DNA of 64,000 bases from Labilibacter sediminis (lineage in GTDB: Bacteria > Bacteroidota > Bacteroidia > Bacteroidales > Marinilabiliaceae): the NCBI RefSeq assembly GCF_005877885.1, contig NZ_VCHY01000008.1:1-64000 (forward strand), in the 5' to 3' direction. Numbering within the stretch: the first letter of the stretch is position 1; every line of letters starts with the position of its first letter. Positions 55,376 to 64,000 of this stretch are shown piece after piece. A program made the position numbers and the translations under genes. Under the pieces are notes generated by a model. That model worked only from the letters and a program-made list of their open reading frames with translations, did not search any database and had not been told where the DNA came from.

Positions 55376-55454
55376 TGTTACACATCTACTTCACATCTGT
55401 TACACTAACCAGTGAAAATGTAGTGAAGAAAAAGTGAAGGTGTAGTGAAGAAAG
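55376..55454. repeat. Seven 11-bp units: phased CAC/GTG direct-repeat array
   Basis: CAC cores at 55381, 55392 and 55403 (TGTTACACATC, TACTTCACATC, TGTTACACTAA), then GTG cores at 55412, 55423, 55434 and 55445 (AGTGAA-N5 four times). Every step is exactly 11 bp within each half, and the halves face opposite ways. The pitch of about one helical turn is that of OmpR/PhoB-type direct-repeat sites. It lies between converging genes. Confidence 0.65.
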
Positions 55455-55602
55455 CCCGTAGCAAATGCGAAACAATTACGACGCACCTCACACAACTTGG
55501 TATAAAAACAGCACCTTTCCTTACTATTCTATGCCTGACAATCTCTTTATTATTAAATATAGCCTAACCCCTTTCATCTAAAATAAAAAGGCCCACCCTT
55601 TT

Positions 55603-55772
55603 AACCCGCTTTATGCATTAGAAAATCTATTACACATTGAAATCACTTCAAAACAAGACACTTTGTTGCTTCACTTCAACTCACCAGAACGATGCTATGC
55701 CTCGTTTCAGTAAAGCCGTGTTTTATCGTGCATTCAATGCTCATAACGAAGTTCTAATACATAATCCGGGTT
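55603..55772 (+). mobile_element. 170-bp palindromic MITE-like element, copy 2
   Basis: About 95% identical to 21923-22092 and the same length. Terminal inverted repeats of 20 bp (17 match). The plus-strand frame starting at 55637 within it is non-coding. It lies in a 724-bp spacer between converging genes. Confidence 0.75.
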
Positions 55773-55833
55773 TAACAAACCAAATCATTGTACTATCCTA
55801 TATCACTCTGAAAAAACTTTTTCTGGATAAACA

Positions 55834-55867
55834 AAAAAGTCCGATAGTATATACCATCGAACTTTTT
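55834..55867. terminator. Terminator of the giant T9SS gene
   Basis: AAAAAGTCCGAT (55834-55845) pairs with ATCGAACTTTTT (55856-55867) with one mismatch; A/T tracts on both sides. Confidence 0.7.
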
Positions 55868-55889
55868 ATTTTTTACAGACATAAAAACC

Positions 55890-58800
55890 TTAAAAACTCT
55901 CTACTTTCTGTGAATAAGATCTACCCCCTATTTTTACGTTTATGATATATACTGCTCCTGACTTAGGTAGTTTTATTTCTGTTTTGGATGAAGTAACATT
56001 CACCTGCTGCTCTAAAGCCCCCTTAAGATCATAAACTTCTATCACTGCATCATATGCAGCGTTAAAATTATTTAATACAACATAAGCCATATCGTTAACT
56101 GCATATATTTTTATTGCCTTTTCAGAAATATCTACATCCTTTGTATCAGTGCTGATACTTTCAAATATCAATTCAAATCTTTCATCAGAACTAATTGTTT
56201 CCGGCATAAAAACATACTCTTGTTCTTCTCGTAAATTAATGGTATTACCCAATACTTTATCCACTAAAAGCACAGACGATTCAGGTGCGAAATAACTCAA
56301 ATCTCCAACTCTTAATGTAAACTGACTCATCCCATTTAAAACAGTCTTATAACCAACAGGAATAACCCTTCGCTCACCTAATGTCGGGATTGCATTAATA
56401 GCCGCTTTTGTTCCGTTTTTAATGCTATATAAATTTGCCACGTTACCCCCTGCTAACTTCTTATCAGAATCATAGGCAGTCATTACTTCACTACTATTTT
56501 CGCGAATGGCCAATACCATCTCATCTCTACTATAATCACTTTCTAAAGTTAATCGAAGTACATCTTCCTCTATAACACTACCTTTTAAGCTACCTGTTGC
56601 ATGCAATCTGGCACTTGAAGGAATTGAAATAGCATCATTGGTAGTATATGTCCTCAACCAAATACTTTGTCCGGGAGCCACATACCTGTCACCGCCATTT
56701 TGCCCAATCCTGCTTAATAAATTATAAGTAGCATAACCTCTTTGGTCAACACCCACATCTGTTCTTACCCAAATTGATTGCAGGAAATTCCCAAGATCTA
56801 CATTCTCTTCCAACATATCGATATAAGCCGGATATGGATTTCCCACTAAATGCCACTGAGCTGCCATGTTTGTTAAACCATAGCTGGCATCAGAATTTAC
56901 AACACCGGCATAAGTTAACTGCGATCCCGGATCTTTTGGATTCAATACATAACCGCCTAACGGTTCGTTAAATGAGTATCCTGCTGACTTTGTGATATTG
57001 TTCCATACCGTTGTCCATTCATACAAGAAATAATCATTCGGTGCAGCAAAAGAATTGTCATATTCTGACATAGTAACACCCGTAACACTATGCGAAATAT
57101 ACCAGTATTTCAACTCATCTAAACTCCATTTAAATGTTACTTCCGGAGTGGCACTTCCATAGTTTATGAATGACGTTGGTGAGGCATTTGAATTTTCAAT
57201 AATTAATCCATTATCAATTCCTGTTAGGTCTCCATTAATAGTAAACCTGGAACCTTCCTTAACTGTTAATGTTCCTGAAGTGATAGTTAAATCATTTACC
57301 TGTGCTATACCATCAATCTCAGCACTACTAACCCCTGTCACTACAGTTACATTTGACCCTGCTCCTGGAACAATGTTACCAGACCAGTTACCAGGAGTGA
57401 ACCAATCTGAACTCACATCTCCCTCCCAGGTATAGGCCGGAATAGTAATAGAACCAAACGTAATGTAATTACCTTCCGAAGCCCACTCATTAAAAGTAAC
57501 ATCTCCCGACGTAGAAACTGAACCTGAATTAGTATCTCCAGAAAGCCCTGTATAAGTTACCTGCTCCCACGAAGGCGTAGTACTTTGCCAGTCTACTAAA
57601 GTAAAATTACCATCCGGATTAACCCCACTGTGTGTATCCCAGTATAAAGTTAACTGAGCATTATATGATGCAACAGGAGCTTTAACCCGCCAAAATTCAC
57701 TATGACTAACATATTGAACAGGACTACTTACCGTTTCCGGATCCATAGGTCGTGTTGCATAAGATACCGGATTAATCCCAAGGTATTCTGCTTCCCACAA
57801 TCCACCTGAAGATGCATCAACACTTACATCAATTGGTGCATATATAGCTCCATAACCCAATGGGAATGAAAAACTAGCACTATTTAATACTTGTTTTTGC
57901 ATAGCTCCTTCTACAAATGATACTGAAGAACCTCCTATTACAGCATCGTTTGCTGAATTGGATACAGAAAGCAATTCGGTTCCACTTGTTTTAATCACTC
58001 CATTTGTAAGATAAAGATCATTTGACACTTCAACGTTACTTCCTAAAGTTAATCCTGCCGCATTATCTATTTTTAAATTATAAAAAGCTCCCCCTCCTGC
58101 TGAAATAAAGTCAACTAAACCAGATACACTTTGTAAGGCCGTTCCGTTAAATGTTACAGTTGGTACTTTAGGTGATGATTCTACTCCTGCATCGTATGTT
58201 CCTGAGTCAAAAACAACATCTCCCTGTATAGACATATTGGTATTATATGTATTATCTACATCAGGACCATTAATAGTTAAATCTCCATACAGTTGCACAT
58301 CAATATTTGGTAACCTTCTGGTTCCGCTACCACTAAAAACCACATTATTAATCAAAGGAATTTCACTAAGCACATCATAACTGGTTGAACCCGCATACTC
58401 TAATGTTCCACCCGCAGAAGAGAAAAACTCATCATATGAACCTGCCGGTAAATCTCCATTTTGTAATTTAAGCGTTCCCTGTCCTAAAACATCTCCAATC
58501 CTATGTCCGTAGCTACTTCCTGCAGTTAGTACACCGGTTTCTCTAATAACTGTTCTATAAGCTGACATAAAATTATCAGACATAGTCACCTCATCACCGT
58601 TATCAATATAAACGATTGCTCCCTTGGGTCCGGTACCAGCAGGAACTCCATCTCCTGCAGAACCTGTTACCCCGGTATCAGGATCATATGTAGCCCAGGT
58701 AGTTGTAGTAGTCCATGAACCATCTGTTACAGATATAAAGGCTTGTACTTCATCAGGTATAGCTCCCCCCGCCGTATAATCTCCATCAATACCATCATCA

Positions 58801-61800
58801 TTGGTACCCGAAAATGTAAACTTGGATATATCAGTAGCATCAGCATATCCCATAAATTCATTGGTAGAATATTTATTCCAGTTTACACTCCCTAATAAGA
58901 TTCTGGCTGTATAATATGCCGAAGTATCCCCTACTGCATCATCATCGTATGAATACATATATACATCCGCTGTAAAACCCGAAATACCATCTGCATCTAA
59001 AGTCCAGTTATACTGCAATACTTCACCCTGATCATTTACCGGAATTGATACATGAGGCTCATCTGCTGCTTTTACCCTTATAGACCCTGTATTTGTTCCG
59101 TTAGCAGTTATATCCATTACCACCGGTGTATATTTACCCAATGAACCAATCGGATATGTAAACGAAGTTGTTCCACTTGTAATTTCAGGGAAATACTTTT
59201 GTATTCCATTGTCGGTAAACGATAAATTTGTTTGAATCATATTGGTAGCAGAGAAAGCCGAAACTGGTACGACATCTGCATCCTCATCAAAAACTATCAG
59301 GTTTCTACCAATATCAAAGATACCGTCCTGCAACCTTAGGCTTCCTCCAATATTTAGAGCACCAGACTGAGTTGGCAATACAACGCCATTGGTGTTGTTT
59401 ATGGTTAATACCTCATAACTTCCACTACCGCCTATCTGCTGAACATCAGAGCCTGATAAAATAATACCCTGACTGCCTGCCGTACTCATAGTAGTTACAT
59501 CATTGGTAAGATCACCCTGAACCGCAATTGAATTATCAGTAGTATTAAAAGCACCACTGCTAAGTGTTAAGTCTCCTGTAACTGTTGGCCACGAAGAACT
59601 TAAAATAAGCGTTCCACTACCTGTTTGTTTAACTACATTCGCAAATACAGGACTTCCCGTTAAGGTTTGATCTACATCTCCCTGGAAATATGTGGTATTG
59701 CTATTCGCTGTAAATGTAGCACTTGCATCCTTTGTAAAATCTCCATTAATAATTAAATCAATCCCATTGGCATTAAACGTACCACTATTTATATTAAGAT
59801 CTCCATTTATAGTAGCAGAAGAATATAACAATAATGCCGTTGGAGAATTAACACCGGTAACAGTTAAATTCTCCATTTCCTGTAATGCATAAATGGCCAT
59901 TGTATTACTCGCCGGTGTTTCATCATTTCCTAATACAAATGCTGAACCTGCATTTAAAGTGATTGTTTCCGGGTTGAAATATAGAGCTGCATTATTTACA
60001 CCATGTCCTCGCTCAATGATAATTTGTGCATTTACCGCCTGAGTAAATGAACTTCCCGTTCCTAAAATTTCAAAAATCCCTCTACTTTGATCTCCCGCAT
60101 CAGTATCTCCAACTAACATTGTACTGGTAGCACTATTTTGAGCAAATTTTAAGATTCCTGTATTGGTAAATAAAGAACGACGTATTTGAGAACCCACTTT
60201 TAAAGAAGCACTCCCGTTCAATGTAATGGTTGCATCTCCTGAAGAAGAGTACTCAATATAGTTATTTGTACCTCCATTGTTATTAACAATTCCTCCTTCT
60301 TCAATTATTAATGAGCCATCCAACCAAATACCTTTATCATTACCACTTACATTTAAAATAGTTCCGTTATCCACTTTAAGGGTAGTTCCTGATGGAATAT
60401 TAAAATCAAAACTTCCAGTTGAAATTGTTTGAGCTCCAGAGCCTTCCAAGTGACAAACACCTTTTAATAAATGAATAGGTTTCTCGGCCACATCTGCCGG
60501 TGAGTTTAAATTAAAAGCTCCCTGAAGATATACTTCTCCTGTACTTGCAGATTTATTAACTACAATTTTACTAAAATCTAAAGTAGCGCCTACCGTATTG
60601 TCAATGGTTGAATTTTGATCTCCTACAAAATGTAATTCAACTGGCTTATCAATATCACTCCATAAATCAATTTTAGAGCTTGCTGACAAAACAATATCTT
60701 CATACACATTTAACTTACTCACTTGTGTATTCCCTGTTCCATCTCTTACAAGAATCTCATTTGCACCTGCTCCACTAAGATCTATAGAATTATAAACTGT
60801 TATCTCATGTGAACCTCCTCTATTAATTTCTAATAAACCTCCGTTAGTAATTATTAGGTTATTTTCAATCAAAAGATATTGATTGTTACGGGTTCTCACA
60901 GTAACATCCCCGTCAATGTAGAAATTCTTACGAACAAGAATACCCATACCATCAGGAAGAAGCTTTCTGTTTGTACCGGAAATCAATAGGTTTGGATACA
61001 CATCAAAATCTCCAGGCAAAGACATATTTGTAGATCCATAATACTCAAAAGTTGCCAAATCATTGTACATAAAATTATCAAAATCAGCACTTGGGATTGT
61101 TGCGCTTGCAATACGAATTGTTCCTGCTCCTTCAACAATATTATAAGTTAAACCGGTAACCGCTCCAATATCTAAAGTACCTCCTTCTTCCACTGTTACC
61201 TTTCCTGCATCATCAGCACTGCTGTTAACCGTTACCGTATGACCATTTTTAATATATACATAATCATAGCTCTGAGGCACTCCATTATCCCAGGTGGCCG
61301 GATCAATCCACGGTCCTGATTTCACAGAATTCGTGGCACTCACATCATTGAAACAAGCATTTTTACCCGCGGTAAACGATCCTGTTTTAAAACCATTTAA
61401 AGTTCCGGTTTCATACACCAGCGTTCCTGAAGCATTACCATCTTCAGTCCATCCAGACGAACCAGACAAAGAATAAACCTCCTTACTACCACCTCCAGGG
61501 CTTCCCAAAGGGTTATTAAAAGTATATGATACTCCCGAAGTAACTGATGACAATCCCGTTTCTGTTACATTCCAATATAAATCCAAGTTAGAACATCCTC
61601 CCCCTGTTTTTGCCGTTGGATGCGCAAGGTTAATTGGTGCTACAGTTAAATATCCGTCCGCAACCGAACCTACACTTCCCGCAATATCAACATCACACTT
61701 AGTCCACTCTCCATTAGTACCTACAGGAAATATTACTGTTTTTCCTGCAGAGTAATCATCATCCATTTTTAACGTCAAACCTTTAGCTCCATGGTTAGCG

Positions 61801-64000
61801 TCGGTTTCAATCATTTTACCAGTGCCAAATCCTGTTCCTGCAATATAATTAACATTCACAGTTAACTTCCTAGTACCAATATGCATAATACCAGATGTAA
61901 GTTCCAAATAATCCATCTCTACATCTGAATTTAAAGATGCACCATTAGAATTATCCAGTTCTATGCGTCCAAAAGAAGAATTATAAATATTTGAACCTTT
62001 AAGCGTTTGTTGAGAAGAAGCATTATTTAATACTATTAATCCCGGAGTAGCACCTGAAGCTTCAACAATTCCATCTTCAATTACTATATTTCCTTTTAAA
62101 TCCACTTCATAACTCACAACATCAAATTGACCACGAGTGACAATTAGACTATCTGCTATTTCAACGGGATGATCTCCTGTGAAATTTGATGCAATTATAT
62201 TTACACCTAATGTATTATCGTCCTTTTCAATCAATAACTTATTTAGTGAGAACACATCAGATACCGATTCTATTTGAATTGTACTATTCTGATCTCCATT
62301 AAAATATGTTGTATTACTTCCTGGTGTATATGTAGCTCCACTCTCTATAATAAAATCGCCCCCAATATATACATCATTACTATTAGCGGTAAAAGTGGGT
62401 GCGTTTGCATCATCAATGGTGAAATCGTTTATTACCACAAGAGGCTGTGCAGATATATCCTCAAAATCATTATCTCCATTAATACCAGTCATTGCATACT
62501 CTGCAATTTCTATACTTCCTCCAGCTTGCTGGTTTTCAATTGTAAGGTTCCAAAAGGGAGCACGAGAGTTTATCTTATGTGCATAACTATGCTTGTTGGA
62601 TAAAATAACCGTACCTCCGGTGACATTATAATTTCCTTCTCCCGAATTAATTATTAAGGTAAAATCTTCACCTCCTTCATTATCTCCATCATCCTCTATA
62701 GTCAGGGTACCTCCCGACATCTGAAAAACATTGGTTTGAAATGGCAAATGGAATGATGCTGCAGTACCCCCGCTACGTTCCTGTAAAACCGACACATCTC
62801 CTCCTGACTGAATATATGCTCCTATTTGTTCTCCCGGTGTTCCACTTGTGGAAACAGTAATGGCGTTAAATTCATGCGTACCTCCTTCAATATTTAGTAC
62901 TCCTCGTTCTCGCAACTTCAGTCCCCTTTGACTACTTCCATTAGGAGAAGTACCGGACTTTTCGTAAAAAGTACTATTGCCGGACAATCTCAACTCACCA
63001 TACAGGTATATATCATCTCCTCTTAAAGTAGCAGAAGCATTATTATCAAGCCATAAACAAGCATCAGAATCAATATCAAAGGAATGATCATCAGCTAATT
63101 CTTCAATCACAATATTACTACTCAACTTTAATGTACCTGCTAATAATCGAAGTGCCTGATTTCCATCTCTATCCCCGGAATCTCCTGTTGAATTCTGGTC
63201 ATTTCTTCCGTATAGCTTAAAATTATCTGTAGAACTTGCACTTACCTCCAATATAAAAGTTGCATCTGAACCTTTATTACATGTTAGCTGATTAAATACC
63301 GTTGGACCATTACATTGCAATTCCTGATCGCTGCTTGCATTATTAAAAATAACTTCAACAGCCCCTCCTGTATCATCTGTATCGTAAACAGCAGCCAATC
63401 TATTGGTAAACTCGGCACTTCCTGCATTAATAAAATTACCTCCAATTTTAAACTGGTGATACTGAGCGTGTGTAGAGTATGTATCTCCGGCTCCAACTGT
63501 CATTTGTCCATCAGCTAAAACATTTACATTACCGGTTACATCCAAAGTAACTACACCAGTACTTGTATTGTTAATTTGAAGCGTACCTTCCTTAACAATT
63601 AAATTACCATTAAGTGTATGATCATTTGCCAAAGTAACAATGTTCGCTGAGGCCTCTATTTCAAGATTATAATAAGTGCGGGCATTAGTAACAGTAAAAC
63701 TATTTCCATAATAAACTACTGTTCCTTCTCCTGCTCCTTTACCTATAAAATCAGAATCATCTGTTATTGTTGGATAGTTATCTGCTGCCATCAATAATCG
63801 ACCTGTACCTTTTAATGACGAGAAAGTATGACCACTTGCCGTACGCAAATCCAAGCTACCATATATAGTAACAGAAGCGCAATTTAGACTCAGGTTACGA
63901 GCTGGTTCCGGGTCTCCATCATATGGGTCCACACCATCGGGCACTGTTACTGTTTTTCCGCTAAGAATTACAACATTATCAGTACCTGTAGGTCCACTGG
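55890..64000 (-). CDS. Giant secreted beta-helix-like protein with T9SS type A sorting domain (5' end beyond window)
   Basis: Open to the right edge; at least 2702 residues, with no start codon needed inside (a GTG at 63944 lies mid-repeat). The bulk is repeated beta strands of the kind NLLISGTNRKLLPDG and GDLTINGPDV, rich in T/N/G, suggesting a long parallel beta-helix. Three modules open with S-G-x-W-x4-T-W (SGPWIDPATWDNGVP; DGSWTTTTTWATYD; DVSSDWFTPGNWSG). The C-terminal ~80 residues (IKIYAVNDMAYVVL, VIEVYDLKG, GAVYIINVKIGGRSYSQKV) are a type A Por_Secre_tail. It is secreted through T9SS and probably anchored on the surface. It is Cys-poor, unlike the PKD protein. Confidence 0.92.
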   Translation of the reverse strand, partial: SGPTGTDNVVILSGKTVTVPDGVDPYDGDPEPARNLSLNCASVTIYGSLDLRTASGHTFSSLKGTGRLLMAADNYPTITDDSDFIGKGAGEGTVVYYGNSFTVTNARTYYNLEIEASANIVTLANDHTLNGNLIVKEGTLQINNTSTGVVTLDVTGNVNVLADGQMTVGAGDTYSTHAQYHQFKIGGNFINAGSAEFTNRLAAVYDTDDTGGAVEVIFNNASSDQELQCNGPTVFNQLTCNKGSDATFILEVSASSTDNFKLYGRNDQNSTGDSGDRDGNQALRLLAGTLKLSSNIVIEELADDHSFDIDSDACLWLDNNASATLRGDDIYLYGELRLSGNSTFYEKSGTSPNGSSQRGLKLRERGVLNIEGGTHEFNAITVSTSGTPGEQIGAYIQSGGDVSVLQERSGGTAASFHLPFQTNVFQMSGGTLTIEDDGDNEGGEDFTLIINSGEGNYNVTGGTVILSNKHSYAHKINSRAPFWNLTIENQQAGGSIEIAEYAMTGINGDNDFEDISAQPLVVINDFTIDDANAPTFTANSNDVYIGGDFIIESGATYTPGSNTTYFNGDQNSTIQIESVSDVFSLNKLLIEKDDNTLGVNIIASNFTGDHPVEIADSLIVTRGQFDVVSYEVDLKGNIVIEDGIVEASGATPGLIVLNNASSQQTLKGSNIYNSSFGRIELDNSNGASLNSDVEMDYLELTSGIMHIGTRKLTVNVNYIAGTGFGTGKMIETDANHGAKGLTLKMDDDYSAGKTVIFPVGTNGEWTKCDVDIAGSVGSVADGYLTVAPINLAHPTAKTGGGCSNLDLYWNVTETGLSSVTSGVSYTFNNPLGSPGGGSKEVYSLSGSSGWTEDGNASGTLVYETGTLNGFKTGSFTAGKNACFNDVSATNSVKSGPWIDPATWDNGVPQSYDYVYIKNGHTVTVNSSADDAGKVTVEEGGTLDIGAVTGLTYNIVEGAGTIRIASATIPSADFDNFMYNDLATFEYYGSTNMSLPGDFDVYPNLLISGTNRKLLPDGMGILVRKNFYIDGDVTVRTRNNQYLLIENNLIITNGGLLEINRGGSHEITVYNSIDLSGAGANEILVRDGTGNTQVSKLNVYEDIVLSASSKIDLWSDIDKPVELHFVGDQNSTIDNTVGATLDFSKIVVNKSASTGEVYLQGAFNLNSPADVAEKPIHLLKGVCHLEGSGAQTISTGSFDFNIPSGTTLKVDNGTILNVSGNDKGIWLDGSLIIEEGGIVNNNGGTNNYIEYSSSGDATITLNGSASLKVGSQIRRSLFTNTGILKFAQNSATSTMLVGDTDAGDQSRGIFEILGTGSSFTQAVNAQIIIERGHGVNNAALYFNPETITLNAGSAFVLGNDETPASNTMAIYALQEMENLTVTGVNSPTALLLYSSATINGDLNINSGTFNANGIDLIINGDFTKDASATFTANSNTTYFQGDVDQTLTGSPVFANVVKQTGSGTLILSSSWPTVTGDLTLSSGAFNTTDNSIAVQGDLTNDVTTMSTAGSQGIILSGSDVQQIGGSGSYEVLTINNTNGVVLPTQSGALNIGGSLRLQDGIFDIGRNLIVFDEDADVVPVSAFSATNMIQTNLSFTDNGIQKYFPEITSGTTSFTYPIGSLGKYTPVVMDITANGTNTGSIRVKAADEPHVSIPVNDQGEVLQYNWTLDADGISGFTADVYMYSYDDDAVGDTSAYYTARILLGSVNWNKYSTNEFMGYADATDISKFTFSGTNDDGIDGDYTAGGAIPDEVQAFISVTDGSWTTTTTWATYDPDTGVTGSAGDGVPAGTGPKGAIVYIDNGDEVTMSDNFMSAYRTVIRETGVLTAGSSYGHRIGDVLGQGTLKLQNGDLPAGSYDEFFSSAGGTLEYAGSTSYDVLSEIPLINNVVFSGSGTRRLPNIDVQLYGDLTINGPDVDNTYNTNMSIQGDVVFDSGTYDAGVESSPKVPTVTFNGTALQSVSGLVDFISAGGGAFYNLKIDNAAGLTLGSNVEVSNDLYLTNGVIKTSGTELLSVSNSANDAVIGGSSVSFVEGAMQKQVLNSASFSFPLGYGAIYAPIDVSVDASSGGLWEAEYLGINPVSYATRPMDPETVSSPVQYVSHSEFWRVKAPVASYNAQLTLYWDTHSGVNPDGNFTLVDWQSTTPSWEQVTYTGLSGDTNSGSVSTSGDVTFNEWASEGNYITFGSITIPAYTWEGDVSSDWFTPGNWSGNIVPGAGSNVTVVTGVSSAEIDGIAQVNDLTITSGTLTVKEGSRFTINGDLTGIDNGLIIENSNASPTSFINYGSATPEVTFKWSLDELKYWYISHSVTGVTMSEYDNSFAAPNDYFLYEWTTVWNNITKSAGYSFNEPLGGYVLNPKDPGSQLTYAGVVNSDASYGLTNMAAQWHLVGNPYPAYIDMLEENVDLGNFLQSIWVRTDVGVDQRGYATYNLLSRIGQNGGDRYVAPGQSIWLRTYTTNDAISIPSSARLHATGSLKGSVIEEDVLRLTLESDYSRDEMVLAIRENSSEVMTAYDSDKKLAGGNVANLYSIKNGTKAAINAIPTLGERRVIPVGYKTVLNGMSQFTLRVGDLSYFAPESSVLLVDKVLGNTINLREEQEYVFMPETISSDERFELIFESISTDTKDVDISEKAIKIYAVNDMAYVVLNNFNAAYDAVIEVYDLKGALEQQVNVTSSKTEIKLPKSGAVYIINVKIGGRSYSQKVESF

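Noticed and set aside
55376-55454. CRISPR-like reading of the short phased repeats
   Set aside because: Units are 11 bp with no spacers of usable length and no cas genes nearby.
55637-55945. 102-codon plus-strand frame
   Set aside because: It starts inside the palindromic element, continues through a terminator and into the antisense of the giant gene, and resembles no protein.
63942-63944. GTG as the start of the giant type A protein
   Set aside because: The frame remains open to the window edge with the same repeat character (VVILSGKTVTVPDG), and no signal peptide follows this GTG.

Overview
The window is chromosomal DNA from a member of the Bacteroidota. The evidence is an AT-rich base composition, promoters of the form TTG/TTTG-N19-20-TAnnTTTG, few Shine-Dalgarno sequences, a FecI/FecR-type sigma/anti-sigma pair with an STN protein, type IX secretion (T9SS) cargo with type A and type B C-terminal domains, a PorP/SprF protein, and families typical of the phylum (DUF3127, DUF4494, MnmD, GHL10). 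A marine or anoxic-sediment Bacteroidia is my inference. I see no prophage, CRISPR array, rRNA or tRNA.

Layout. 1-7.3 kb (minus strand): the N-terminal part of a secreted Ig-like repeat protein, a lipoprotein, an Ssb, an fpr-rlmN pair, an SRPBCC/GyrI-like membrane protein and a GHL10 glycosidase-like protein. 7.5-16.7 kb (plus): a 1425-residue hybrid histidine kinase, a LamG + endonuclease/exonuclease/phosphatase lipoprotein, then ECF sigma, FecR anti-sigma and an STN/CarboxypepD_reg protein without a TonB receptor barrel. 16.8-22.3 kb: a degenerate acyl carrier protein, a DUF4494 protein, a 1158-residue protein I read as PPi-type PEP carboxykinase, a palindromic MITE-like element and a well-formed candidate small RNA. 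22.4-28.9 kb: an MBL hydrolase, DUF3127, three peptidyl-prolyl isomerases, MnmD, DNA polymerase IV and an ArsC-like protein. 28.9-36.6 kb (minus): a LytTR/LytS two-component system downstream of a three-gene RND efflux operon. 36.9-41.0 kb: a trehalose-6-P synthase/phosphatase fusion divergent from a GH15 enzyme. 41.6-47.1 kb: arginine deiminase, superoxide dismutase, a MATE transporter, an unknown exported protein and proline dehydrogenase. 47.5-53.6 kb: a 1656-residue multi-PKD type B T9SS cargo followed 5 bp later by its probable PorP/SprF partner. 53.6-64 kb: Hsp20, a beta-barrel protein, an intergenic region with an 11-bp phased repeat array and a second MITE copy, and the C-terminal 2.7 thousand residues of a giant type A T9SS protein that runs off the right edge.

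Most of the window is housekeeping, envelope and stress functions. The less ordinary items are intergenic: (i) a ~100-bp element shared by the upstream regions of two unlinked lipoprotein genes, with a conserved 11-codon mini-ORF; (ii) a promoter-to-terminator small RNA of about 76 nt; (iii) two 170-bp palindromic elements, both between converging genes; (iv) seven CAC/GTG-centred units at 11-bp pitch; (v) paired palindromes and an unassigned terminator upstream of hsp20. Among proteins, the PPi-PEPCK, the ECF/FecR/STN cassette without a receptor and the serine-less carrier protein deserve a second look. All assignments come from reading the sequence; no database search was run.
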